64,000 bases of DNA from DATGSL01 sp964645585 (lineage in GTDB: Bacteria > Verrucomicrobiota > Verrucomicrobiia > Opitutales > T3Sed10-336). Shown piece by piece: positions 53,466 through 61,593 of this stretch. The stretch is from assembly GCA_964645585.1 (NCBI GenBank), contig CAZYAN010000015.1, positions 1 through 64,000 on the forward strand, given 5' to 3'. The notes below the pieces were generated by a model. The model made no database searches. It had not been told where the DNA came from and saw nothing but the letters and a program-made list of their open reading frames with translations. Position numbers and translations under genes: made by a program. The first letter of the stretch is position 1, and every line of letters begins with the position of its first letter.

Positions 53466-54509
53466 TCAGCTGAGAAGACCTATCTTGCGCTTCAGGGCCG
53501 CGATGCGCTGATACGAGTCATCGATCCGCGACTCGGGCACACGTCCGTCCCGGACGAACCCGGTGATCAATTCGACGACGCGCTGCCCGACGTCCGGCTG
53601 GTAGATAACATTGTTCGCGAACGTGAAAACATCGACACCGGCGTTCAGGCCGTGCAGCAGCGCCTGTTCGAGCCCATACCGGGAGGAGATTGCGCCCATC
53701 TCCATGTCGTCGGAAAACACGACCCCGCCAAACTGTAATTGCTGCCGCAAGATGCCCTCGACAATTCGATTGGAAAGGGTCGCGGGATAATCGGGATCCA
53801 GCCCCGCGTGAAAGATATGAGCGGTCATCACCGACCAGCAATCGCCGCTTGCGATCAATTCCTTGAAAGGCTCCAGCTCTCGCTCCTGCCACGTATCCGT
53901 TACATTCGTAAACCCGAGGTGGGTGTCTGTCAGAGAACTCCCGTGACCGGGAAAATGCTTGATCGTGCAAGCGACATTTCGCTCCTGATGCGCACGTATC
54001 ACTTCGCGGGCATGGCGGACCACAACCTCAGGGTCGTCGCTGTAGCTCCGCTCCTTGCGGCCTATGATCGGGTTGTCCGGATTGATCCGCAAATCAACAT
54101 CAGGGGCAAAATTCAGATTGAAGCCGACCGCCTTCAATGTCTCCGCGCACTCCTCGGCCAGCCGCCGCGTCTCACCCGGATCGTCGCGTTCCCCCAGCGT
54201 CTGCGCGGAAAGACTTGCCGGAAAACCATGCTCTTCCCGAAGGCGAGCCACTTTGCCGCCCTCTTGGTCGACCGATATAAAAAGCGGGGTCTGACTGAAG
54301 CTTTGCAGCGACGCGTTCAGCGCGCGAACCTGGTCCGGCGACTGGATATTTCGCACCGGCTGCTTCAGCGTCATATCATAGTCAAAATGAACAACGCCGC
54401 CGAGATTCAGCTCGCGAATATCCCGCGCGATCGGATCACCATCCCGAACCTCCAGGCCCCGAAAGCCCAGCAGCAGCATCTGGCCGATTTTATTTTTAAG
54501 CGTATCCAT
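53466..54509 (-). CDS. Glycoside hydrolase family 3, NagZ-like
   Basis: A beta-N-acetylhexosaminidase-type enzyme that would remove GlcNAc from peptidoglycan fragments in recycling. The 347-residue, signal-less protein shows VDQEGGKVARL near residue 83, KHFPGHGSSLTDTHLG near residue 185 (the NagZ acid/base loop with Asp-x-His) and the nucleophile Asp in VFSDDMEMGAIS near residue 267. Length and single domain match NagZ rather than larger GH3 glucosidases. Together with AnmK (26653-27765) it suggests a sugar-recycling route. The lipoprotein hydrolase follows on the same strand. Confidence 0.87.
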   Translation of the reverse strand: MDTLKNKIGQMLLLGFRGLEVRDGDPIARDIRELNLGGVVHFDYDMTLKQPVRNIQSPDQVRALNASLQSFSQTPLFISVDQEGGKVARLREEHGFPASLSAQTLGERDDPGETRRLAEECAETLKAVGFNLNFAPDVDLRINPDNPIIGRKERSYSDDPEVVVRHAREVIRAHQERNVACTIKHFPGHGSSLTDTHLGFTNVTDTWQERELEPFKELIASGDCWSVMTAHIFHAGLDPDYPATLSNRIVEGILRQQLQFGGVVFSDDMEMGAISSRYGLEQALLHGLNAGVDVFTFANNVIYQPDVGQRVVELITGFVRDGRVPESRIDDSYQRIAALKRKIGLLS

Positions 54510-54610
54510 GAAAGACGAGCAGACAAAACCGGCATCTCATACAACACAAGAAAGAGAGGCAAGCAGGATCGGACGCCCGGCGGCCCCTGACAAAATCGCT
54601 CCCAAACCCG

Positions 54611-55876
54611 TCAGATTTGAGGAATCTTCAACGGCTCACCTCCCCGCAGCGCCGACTGATGAGCGATAATCCCAGGGACCGTCATCGCCAGCGCTTCGTT
54701 CAGGTCGATCGCCGGCTTGCGGTCGTTCGCTAGCGAATCAATGAACTCATGCGTCAAAAACGTATGGGAATTTCCATGCCCGCTCTTTACCCGCATCGGC
54801 GGCGGCAGCATTTCCGAGTTCCAAAAGTCAGGTGCGACATACGGCTCAAACGGTGACACCGTCTCCACAAAACCGGCATCGTCGGTTCCCAGCTTGCTGC
54901 CTTTGCGAACGATGCCGGCCGTCTGACCGTTCGGTGTCTGCGCGAACAAGCTCATTTTCGAACCATACCACTGGCCCCGATCGCCCCCCTTGACCGCGCC
55001 GTCCCAAAAAATGGATACACGGAAGGCATTCCCTTTATCCGTCGTGAAAAAGGCGGTTTCATTCATGAAGGGATTCTCATACCGATTCGGCCAATACACC
55101 GGACGCTTATCGCCCCACCCCGTGCAGGTCACCGAAACCAGCCGCTCCCCAGTCAACCCAATGAGATGCGCGGTCGAATGCGTCGGATAGTTCATCGGCG
55201 CCAAACCGCGCCGCCACGTTTCTCCAAGGCTGTCGGCAAAAAGCTTTTCGAGCCCCGGATGATGGTACTCGGCTTCGGTCGAAAAAATGTCGCCAAACGC
55301 TCCTTCCTTCAGAAACTGCCGGGCGGCAATCATGATCGGCGTGTACCACGTCGTCTCCGCCATCATATAGGTCATACCCGTTCGGCTCTCGACCTCCCGC
55401 AACATCTCCGCCTCATCAAGGTTGAAACACGCCGGAACCGCGCAAAGCACATGCAAACCGCGCTCCATGCACATCCGCGTGTGCGCCGCGTGCAACGGTC
55501 CATCGGTGAAGATGGCCACCGCGTCGAGGTTCTTTTCGCGGACGAGCATCTCCTCGAGCGAGTTGTATGCTTGATCACACCGGTAGACGTCCTGCAGGCG
55601 TTTCCGGCGGTCCGGCCGAAGATCGGTCACGGCGACAACGTCACAATCGGGGTGCAGATGAAACTGGAACATCGCGCCAAACCGCCCCCCAGCCACCCCG
55701 ACGCGAACCTTTTTCCGACCTGACGGTCGCGCGGACTGGGCGAAAGCGGGCGCCCCCGCAAGTGCCAGTGCTCCCCCCGCGGCCGCAATTCCGAGAAAGT
55801 CACGGCGCGACATCCGGCCTTGCTTCCGTTCCGTTTTCTCCCCTCCGCCGACATGGTTTGCTTCGTTTGCTCTCAT
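54611..55876 (-). CDS. Tat-exported Gfo/Idh/MocA family protein
   Basis: A 421-residue sugar oxidoreductase-like protein with a twin-arginine signal (MSRRDFLGIAAAGGALAL near residue 22), so it should be exported folded with its nucleotide cofactor. The Rossmann start is VRVGVAGGRFGAMFQFH, a variant lacking the full GxGxxG. The EKP motif is missing; the region reads VLCAVPACFNLDEA, so classic catalysis may be lost. Such exported forms are abundant in Verrucomicrobia and Planctomycetes. It is not obviously co-transcribed with the NagZ-like gene (101-base gap). A binding or modified enzymatic role is possible. Confidence 0.87.
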   Translation of the reverse strand: MRANEANHVGGGEKTERKQGRMSRRDFLGIAAAGGALALAGAPAFAQSARPSGRKKVRVGVAGGRFGAMFQFHLHPDCDVVAVTDLRPDRRKRLQDVYRCDQAYNSLEEMLVREKNLDAVAIFTDGPLHAAHTRMCMERGLHVLCAVPACFNLDEAEMLREVESRTGMTYMMAETTWYTPIMIAARQFLKEGAFGDIFSTEAEYHHPGLEKLFADSLGETWRRGLAPMNYPTHSTAHLIGLTGERLVSVTCTGWGDKRPVYWPNRYENPFMNETAFFTTDKGNAFRVSIFWDGAVKGGDRGQWYGSKMSLFAQTPNGQTAGIVRKGSKLGTDDAGFVETVSPFEPYVAPDFWNSEMLPPPMRVKSGHGNSHTFLTHEFIDSLANDRKPAIDLNEALAMTVPGIIAHQSALRGGEPLKIPQI

Positions 55877-56106
55877 TGAATCGAATAGGTTCGCAACTTG
55901 TAAGTCTCATCTTTCCGAGGCTGGGAATCCTTTTGCAGCCGCCCCGGAATTCGGTGTGGTTTGTATACAAACTCGAAGGCGTATTTCAAGGGAATTTCCG
56001 GAACGGGCGGCACCCTCACCAATGGGGTCCGGCAATCTCGGACGATCCGCCGACCGAGGTGTTTTGAGTCGCAATTGCCGTCAATCTTCCGTAAGTTTTG
56101 CGAAGC

Positions 56107-56805
56107 ATGCTGTCGAAATTCACGCGGATCTTCTTTCACGGGCTGATTGCGCTCCTCCCAATCATCATTACGGTCTACCTGCTTTTTTTGCTGGCATGGT
56201 GGGCTGAAGATACGATGCGCGGTATCATCACGATCGTTCTCCCCAACCCTGATCCGGAGCAACTGGACCCCGGGGAGCAGCTGCCGGCTTTCCGTTATTA
56301 TCCCGGAATGGGGCTCGCGCTGGCGGTGATCCTCATCTTCGGCTTCGGCCTCCTGCTTAATGCCTACCTCGTCAAACGATTGTACATATGGTCTGAGGCG
56401 ACCATGCAGCGCATTCCAATCATCAAAAGCATTTATGGCGCGACCAAGGACTTTCTTGGGTACTTTTCTTCGGTCCGGCGTCAGGAGATGAGCCAGGTTG
56501 TCATGGTTACTCTCCCCAACAGTGAAAGCAAACTCCTTGGACTTGTTACCCGCGAATCATTCGAAGACATGCCCGACGGTCTCGGCGGTGAAGACCACAT
56601 CGCTGTCTATCTTCCCATGAGCTACCAGATCGGCGGCTATATGTTAATCTTGCCGCGCGCCCACGTGCAGCCGATCGATATGTCGATTGAAGATTGTCTT
56701 CGATTCGTCGTCACGGCTGGCATTCGCGAAAAAACCACGGAGGACAGTCTCCTCGATTCGGTCGACATTGTGCCGCCGCCGCCGGAGCCCGATCCACGCA
56801 AGTAA
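56107..56805 (+). CDS. DUF502 family membrane protein
   Basis: A 232-residue inner-membrane protein with two N-terminal spans (about residues 7-33 and 72-96) and a cytosolic or periplasmic C-terminal domain. Family blocks are FFHGLIALLPIIITVYLL, the IPIIKSIYGATKDFL block near residue 110, LGLVTRES and VAVYLP-like IAVYLPMSYQIGGYMLILPR. Function of the family is unknown. I take ATG at 56107 instead of the upstream TTG at 56098. The C-terminus is Pro-rich (VPPPPEPDP). It converges with the enolase-superfamily gene. Confidence 0.9.
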   Translation: MLSKFTRIFFHGLIALLPIIITVYLLFLLAWWAEDTMRGIITIVLPNPDPEQLDPGEQLPAFRYYPGMGLALAVILIFGFGLLLNAYLVKRLYIWSEATMQRIPIIKSIYGATKDFLGYFSSVRRQEMSQVVMVTLPNSESKLLGLVTRESFEDMPDGLGGEDHIAVYLPMSYQIGGYMLILPRAHVQPIDMSIEDCLRFVVTAGIREKTTEDSLLDSVDIVPPPPEPDPRK

Positions 56806-56847
56806 ATGTCCCTTCTGCCGTCCTCGTGCCCCGGCTTCCGCATTCGC

Positions 56848-58269
56848 TCAATCGGAGCGGACGTCGCCAAAAACCGCGGCAGGTTCAGGCAGTTCCCTGC
56901 GAATTTCCTGAACCCGGTAGCCAAAGCCGGCTCTGCCTAAAGTACGAAGATCGACCACGCCGTCGCGCCGCTGGTAAAGGCCGGAATGAACCTCCGCTTC
57001 CGGCTTTGACGCTTCCGGGAAAAATTGCATGCCGTTTGTCTCAACGCCCTTGATCGTGCCGACATGTGCCGCGAGCAGCAGGTGCGGAACCTGGGCGAGC
57101 ATCGGATTGCTCAAGTCCTGAACCATTAGGGTCATTCCATGCGCGCGCGCCCAGCAAGCACTTAAAAGCGCCCCGGTTTGGGTCTTGCAGGTTTTCAGGG
57201 CGACACCGGTCCAGCCGAGGTCGCGGCCGAGCTGAACGTGCTCCCAATCATGCGCGCTTTCATCAAGAAAAAGCGGCTTCCGGGCCGAGACGCTGTGAAC
57301 GTCGATCCGATTGGCCTCCAAGTCATACGGAAAGGGCTGCTCGACATACAGAACCATCCCGTACAGCCGCGGGTGCTCATCACGCAGGCGGTCGAGCATA
57401 ACATTGACGTACTCCGGCTCCGTAACCGTGCAATTGAAATCGGCCGTCAGCCAGGTCACATCCTCCCGCACCGCGATTTCACCGATCTTAACCAATCGGG
57501 CGTAATCCCAGTCCGCATCATTTCCCCGGAGTTTGATCTTGAGGCACCGAAGACCGTCGCGCCGGATCCAGTCTTCCAAAACAACCGGGTACCCGTCATC
57601 GGGCTCATTGCCGGTCAATTCGGATGAATCCAAGGGATCGACACCGCCGACCAAGTGCCAGGCAAGCAATTTTTTCGGCGGGTTTCGAACCAGAAAATCA
57701 ATCGGATACCGTCCGTTAAAACGAACGTTCACACCGTCGGCTGGTGTCAGGTACGCCGCGAGATCGCGATTCATAAACCGGTCGGTGTAGGTCTGGTAAA
57801 CCGGCCGATCCAGAAGGTTCCCATACGCATCGTGCAGCGCCAAATCGAACAGTGAAGTGCAGACAAGCGCCGCGAGCCATGGCATCGGCTCGGCGTCCCC
57901 GCCGCGGGCAGCGTTGCGGTCGCGCAAGAGTCCCGGCAAAACTTCCCTTTGGAAGGCATGTCCAACCTCCATCGGATGCCCGGCTTCAGAAAACTCGGCC
58001 CACGCACGCGTCAACGCGATACAGAAGTCGCGCATCATCGTTTCGCGTTCCTCATACGACAATTGGCTCGGCCAAACCCAGCTCACGCTCAACGGTGTCT
58101 CTCCCCAGCCTTCGGCGACCTTCCCGTCGCGGTCAACCACCGTCACGCGCGCCCGGGCACAGGTTATCTGGCTGATCGTTTCGCGTCCAAACTTCAGCGG
58201 CACGCGCATCTGAATTGGCAAAAAGTAAAGCGCCGCACCCACACAATGAACATCGGTTGGTTTGCCCAT
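56848..58269 (-). CDS. Enolase-superfamily enzyme, muconate-lactonizing/epimerase type
   Basis: A 473-residue metal enzyme that would abstract a proton next to a carboxylate. The start at 58269 (MGKPTDVH) matches the family N-terminal capping domain; a longer upstream frame is low-complexity. Catalytic residues fit the muconate-lactonizing/dipeptide-epimerase subgroup: K-x-K in CLKIKLRG near residue 258, metal Asp in TADFNCT, Glu in YVEQPFPYD, Asp in FLDESAHDW and the second-face Lys in ALKTCKTQTG. It is about 100 residues longer than usual because of an insert near 190-250 with many Pro/Asp/Asn. Substrate unknown. Confidence 0.88.
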   Translation of the reverse strand: MGKPTDVHCVGAALYFLPIQMRVPLKFGRETISQITCARARVTVVDRDGKVAEGWGETPLSVSWVWPSQLSYEERETMMRDFCIALTRAWAEFSEAGHPMEVGHAFQREVLPGLLRDRNAARGGDAEPMPWLAALVCTSLFDLALHDAYGNLLDRPVYQTYTDRFMNRDLAAYLTPADGVNVRFNGRYPIDFLVRNPPKKLLAWHLVGGVDPLDSSELTGNEPDDGYPVVLEDWIRRDGLRCLKIKLRGNDADWDYARLVKIGEIAVREDVTWLTADFNCTVTEPEYVNVMLDRLRDEHPRLYGMVLYVEQPFPYDLEANRIDVHSVSARKPLFLDESAHDWEHVQLGRDLGWTGVALKTCKTQTGALLSACWARAHGMTLMVQDLSNPMLAQVPHLLLAAHVGTIKGVETNGMQFFPEASKPEAEVHSGLYQRRDGVVDLRTLGRAGFGYRVQEIRRELPEPAAVFGDVRSD

Positions 58270-58727
58270 GATCTTCCGTTTCAACAGGAGAATGGTGCAA
58301 TCCGCAAGGCCCGTTCCACCCCGCGCGGCAGTTGGTTGCAGGCCGCGAAAATTGACGCTTGGCATGACTTCACCAAACCCGGAATCTCCCCAAAGCTCGC
58401 CATGAAGAAATCCGTTCGCTTCTCCCGGGCCCATCGCGTGTTCACCGTGGCTATGTCCGCACTTGCCGCCACGGCGGCCGCAGCGTCTGCCGCTGAGATT
58501 TCCGTCTCCAGCCCGCTCGAACTTCCTCCACACGCCCGCTCTTTCGGAAGCGGTTCATTTTCATTGTCGCCCCGCCCGTCTTTTCCGCTAGATTGGTCCG
58601 TAGAGTTTAAGGAGGCGGCGGCGCGCCGCCCCGCTGACTTTCCTGGTGCGGCTTGCACCTTTCTCAGCGCATGCGGAAGATGTTTTCACTCGCTGGCGTT
58701 CGCGGCCGCAAGAGTCTCTTTTTGATC
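58270..58727. other. Divergent region holding one weak frame
   Basis: This 458-base gap separates the enolase-superfamily gene (minus) from the sugar isomerase (plus). It contains a candidate 107-residue plus-strand frame at 58402-58725 (see that entry) and a perfect palindrome GGCGGCGCGCCGCC (58615-58628) preceded by AAGGAGG. Promoters for both flanking genes should lie here. Confidence 0.45.
58402..58725 (+). CDS. Doubtful small exported protein
   Basis: A 107-residue frame begins MKKSVRFSRAHRVF and is followed by an Ala-rich helix (VAMSALAATAAAASA), which looks like a real signal peptide with a possible cut before AEIS. The rest (rich in Ser, Pro, Phe, Cys) resembles no known domain and may be non-coding. 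It ends 2 bases before the start codon of the sugar isomerase. It could be a gene, a decayed gene whose frame broke after the signal peptide, or chance. Confidence 0.3.
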   Translation: MKKSVRFSRAHRVFTVAMSALAATAAAASAAEISVSSPLELPPHARSFGSGSFSLSPRPSFPLDWSVEFKEAAARRPADFPGAACTFLSACGRCFHSLAFAAARVSF

Positions 58728-59576
58728 ATGTCGAATCCAGTTTCATTCGCCGAACAACTCGCAGTTTGCAGTTGGTCCCTTCAACCGACCGACCCGCGCG
58801 ACCTCGTCGAAAAGGTCTCGCGAACCGGTCTCAACACCATTCAGATCGCCCTCGATCCGCTGCTTGCCAAACCGCTGGTGTGGGGAGAGATCGGCGAAAC
58901 CGTTTCCTCGGCCGGGATGCGCCTCGTTTCCGGCATGTTCGGAACGATCGGCGAAGATTATTCAAGCCTCGAATCGATTCGCCGGACGGGCGGACTCGTT
59001 CCGGATGCGACTTGGGAAGCCAATTGGGAAAACATCCAGAAGCATGCGCAGGTTGCGGAAGCGCTCGGTCTGCCCCTCGTCACTTTTCACGCGGGCTTTT
59101 TGCCGGCCAACGACACCGATCCCAAGTTCCCGATTCTGATCGACCGTCTCCGCCGGGTGGCTGATCTCTTCGGCGAACGCGGCATCGAGCTCGGACTCGA
59201 AACCGGACAGGAAACCGCTCACACGCTGGAGCATTTTCTCCAGGAACTCGACCGCCCGAACGTCGGAGTGAATTTCGACCCGGCGAATATGCTGATCTAC
59301 AATACCGGCGATCCGATCGAATCCCTGGTTCTTTTGCTTCCGCGCCTGAAGCAATGCCACATCAAAGACGCATCCAGGCCGGCCGAATCGGACGAAAAAG
59401 GAAGAGAGGAGCCGGTGGGCGTCGGCGAAGTTAATTGGCGGCTCTTCCTGATCACTCTCCGAAAGGCACGATATGAGGGCAGCCTCGTCATCGAGCGAGA
59501 ACGCGGTGATAACCGCATTGCAGACATCCGCAGGGCGGCGGAGCTCGTCCGCAACGAAGGCGAGCCCATTGATTAA
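58728..59576 (+). CDS. Sugar isomerase/epimerase, AP-endonuclease-2 TIM barrel
   Basis: A 282-residue cytosolic TIM-barrel enzyme of the xylose-isomerase-like group. From the ATG at 58728 (MSNPVSFAEQ) the metal ligands appear in the usual order: Glu in LGLETGQET, Asp/Asn in NFDPANML, His-Lys-Asp in CHIKDASRP and Glu in VIERERGD. VTFHAGFLPAND is the conserved loop near residue 123. Longer in-frame extension upstream has no support. It shares the region with Gfo/Idh and enolase-superfamily genes, which often act together on sugar acids, though they are not one operon. Substrate unknown. Confidence 0.87.
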   Translation: MSNPVSFAEQLAVCSWSLQPTDPRDLVEKVSRTGLNTIQIALDPLLAKPLVWGEIGETVSSAGMRLVSGMFGTIGEDYSSLESIRRTGGLVPDATWEANWENIQKHAQVAEALGLPLVTFHAGFLPANDTDPKFPILIDRLRRVADLFGERGIELGLETGQETAHTLEHFLQELDRPNVGVNFDPANMLIYNTGDPIESLVLLLPRLKQCHIKDASRPAESDEKGREEPVGVGEVNWRLFLITLRKARYEGSLVIERERGDNRIADIRRAAELVRNEGEPID

Positions 59577-59609
59577 AAAAACCGTTCCCGGCACACGGGC
59601 CGGGAACGG
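59575..59609 (-). terminator. Strong rho-independent terminator for second golvesin amidase
   Basis: CCGTTCCCGGC (59582-59592) pairs with GCCGGGAACGG (59599-59609), 11 perfect base pairs around a 6-base loop. On the minus strand the stem is followed by seven T (A-run at 59575-59581). It ends the amidase transcript and overlaps the isomerase stop region. Confidence 0.9.
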
Positions 59610-59636
59610 CGATCTCCTCCGCGGTTTACTGCTCGC

Positions 59637-60752
59637 TTACTGCTTCACCCAGCGGACTCCATCCGCAATGACCACGTATCCGGACGGCGCCCAGCATGAG
59701 AGCTGAACGTTCTGATTTCCGGATCCGAAGTTGAAAGTCCCGAGGGAATTCCACTGGCCGCCGTTTTGCTGCTGGTTGCGCTTAACCACCGAACTTCCGC
59801 CATTGTGGTGAACGATGTACGGCGCTTCCAGTGACCGGTTCGCCCCTTCAATCCACCAAGCGTCCACTCGCCAAGCGCCCGAAGTCGGCAGATTCCCGGT
59901 CCAGGTCGCCGCGTCACTGACGGCTGTGGTGCTCCGCCAGCGATAATTGGATCCGAGGTTCTGCCCGCTCAGCGTCGTTGTTGCCCAGTTGGCGGATGCG
60001 CTGAACCCGGACTGGTGGTTATCGACAGTCACCGAGGAGACGGTCGGGTTGATCCGCGCGTTGATCGCATTGCGCGCCGTTCCGCCGCTGTAGTTCGTAC
60101 CGATCAGCGCATAAACGCCATCACCCGGACAAGCGGTTGCCTTGACGTTCCGGTGGCCCGCAACGCGGCCCACGGTTTTGCCGGCGTAGCTGCCTGATCC
60201 GTAGGGTGACCACCCGTTCGGCATGCGCCACGCGATCACGTCCCACAACGCATTGCGCGAGGCGGTCGTAAAGGCGTTGTTGTACGGCGGATGGTAATAC
60301 CCCATGACGTTATAGCCGAAGCTGTTGGTATTTGTCCCGTCATGAGCGCCGCGCGGACGCTGCGATTTGAGAATCGCGTTATAACGCCCGGCGAAGGTAT
60401 TGCCGAGCTTGTCCACCAGGAAGTGATATCCAATATCGATCCACCCGTTGACATCCATATGGTAGTTTTGGATTCCGCGAACACGGGACTTCGAGCCGTT
60501 GAGGCTCGTCGTCGTGTAGTCGTATGTGGACGCCGTGTGGTGGATGACAGCCCGGTTGAGAGCGGCCATCGTCGAGGGAATGCTTTTGGGACCTCTTGCA
60601 TTCCAGCAGGCGCGGGAACAGATGTTCGGCTCGGGCGCCGCGCCCGCTGCCTCCAATGTGTCGCTCAGCAGCAGGGAAGTTCCTGCCGCGGCGATGGCTG
60701 CTAAGATCCGAACGGACCTGGTGCGCATACTGTGTCGGTCATTTTGCTTCAT
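59637..60752 (-). CDS. N-acetylmuramoyl-L-alanine amidase (Amidase_2/PGRP) with golvesin-like domain
   Basis: A secreted zinc amidase of the T7-lysozyme/PGRP fold, 371 residues. Signal peptide about 1-36 (ILAAIAAAGTSLLLSDTLEA). The Amidase_2 domain spans about 60-215 with HHTAS (His71/72), DIGYHFLVDKLGNTFAGR, GAHDGTNTNSFGYNVMGYY, AGHRNV (His200) and ACPGD (Cys208) as zinc ligands. The C-terminal 129 residues (243-371) are a golvesin-like domain nearly the same in key blocks as those of the Amidase_3 protein at 41471-42976: VDNHQSGFSAS, APYIVHH, NGGQWNSLGTF, VQLSCW and VIADGVRWVK. Thus two unrelated amidase folds carry the same targeting module. A textbook terminator follows. Confidence 0.92.
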   Translation of the reverse strand: MKQNDRHSMRTRSVRILAAIAAAGTSLLLSDTLEAAGAAPEPNICSRACWNARGPKSIPSTMAALNRAVIHHTASTYDYTTTSLNGSKSRVRGIQNYHMDVNGWIDIGYHFLVDKLGNTFAGRYNAILKSQRPRGAHDGTNTNSFGYNVMGYYHPPYNNAFTTASRNALWDVIAWRMPNGWSPYGSGSYAGKTVGRVAGHRNVKATACPGDGVYALIGTNYSGGTARNAINARINPTVSSVTVDNHQSGFSASANWATTTLSGQNLGSNYRWRSTTAVSDAATWTGNLPTSGAWRVDAWWIEGANRSLEAPYIVHHNGGSSVVKRNQQQNGGQWNSLGTFNFGSGNQNVQLSCWAPSGYVVIADGVRWVKQ

Positions 60753-61143
60753 TACACTACGGGTTGGTTGTTATGTGTTGTTGGGTTGCGAACTCCGAGG
60801 AGGAAGGTGGTGCTTCCCGGCCGGAATCCGTTTTCCACAGCCGCTGTCGCGGCCCCGGAAAAGAATAGAAAGTCACGCTGGCGGATCGATGAGCTGGCAG
60901 AGGTCGTTGGGTAGTGACTCCATGATGTTCGGGATGACTTAGTCTTACGTAGGGGAGAAGAAGCTTGAGGGTATCGGCACCATTGGGTATCCGTCAATCA
61001 AAGAACCTCCAACAATGGTCCCGCTCTGGTTTTTACAAATTCTTGATAATTGCTCAACGGCCCCGAATGACGGGCGAAACGATAAATAGAGGCCACGCTC
61101 CGACGCGGCAGGCCTGCCGGCAAGTGCAGAAGACGGGCTCGCC

Positions 61144-61275
61144 TCACGCCGCGAATCGCATCCGCGGTTGCTGTAATGAGTGCGCAGTGCGTCCGCGACG
61201 CATGATGCGCACTGCCAAGCCGGCAACAGTCCAGCGGGGCCGCCTGTGCCTCGCGAGATCTTGGTTATGCTTCAT
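61144..61275 (-). pseudogene. Possible remnant of an amidase-like gene start
   Basis: An ATG at 61275 opens with MKHN, close to MKQN of the amidase at 60752, and is preceded by the same kind of upstream sequence (see the finding on duplicated leaders). The frame continues only 43 residues, is Arg-rich after residue 8, and stops before any domain. This suggests a decayed duplicate that lost its body, but an unrelated short frame cannot be excluded. Confidence 0.3.
61179..61213. repeat. Strong stem-loop in gene-free region
   Basis: AGTGCGCA (61179-61186) pairs with TGCGCACT (61206-61213), and inner GTGCGTC pairs with GACGCAT around CGC with a two-base bulge. There is no T-run on either strand. 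It lies inside the possible pseudogene remnant; role unknown. Confidence 0.5.
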
Positions 61276-61593
61276 TATTGGCTACCTGTTGGGTTGTTGT
61301 TTAACCGGATCGCGGGAGAGTGGTGTTTCCCGCAAAGCCGCTTCCCCGTGCTCCGGGAAAGAAAAAAGAAAGGAAGCAGAAAATGCGTCAGCGCGCCGAA
61401 GGCGAATCATGGGCAGGGATGATTTCATCGCAACGGGATTGCCCGACGGTATCGGGCGTCTCTTTACTATGTCAACCGAAAAGTGAGACGAAGTTGTCAA
61501 ACATGCGCGCACTGACACTCTCGAAAATGACATTGCCCCTGCGCGACAATTCTTTTTACCCTGCACGCGTCTCCGACGAAATCACCTCGACCC

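Larger units (their letters stand above)
60753..61593. other. 841-base region without a convincing gene
   Basis: It lies between the divergent amidase (minus) and the solute-binding gene (plus). The part next to the amidase (60753-60872) is its leader. The stretch 61273-61375 repeats that leader in diverged form and leads into a short 43-residue minus-strand frame (61144-61275) with no family. A strong hairpin lies at 61179-61213. Other frames in the region have no coding character. Promoters for the solute-binding gene are probably in the last 100 bases. Confidence 0.5.

Noticed and set aside
60965..61486. 173-residue plus-strand frame in the gene-free region
   Set aside because: Low-complexity Arg/Cys-rich translation with no family, signal peptide or ribosome-binding site.
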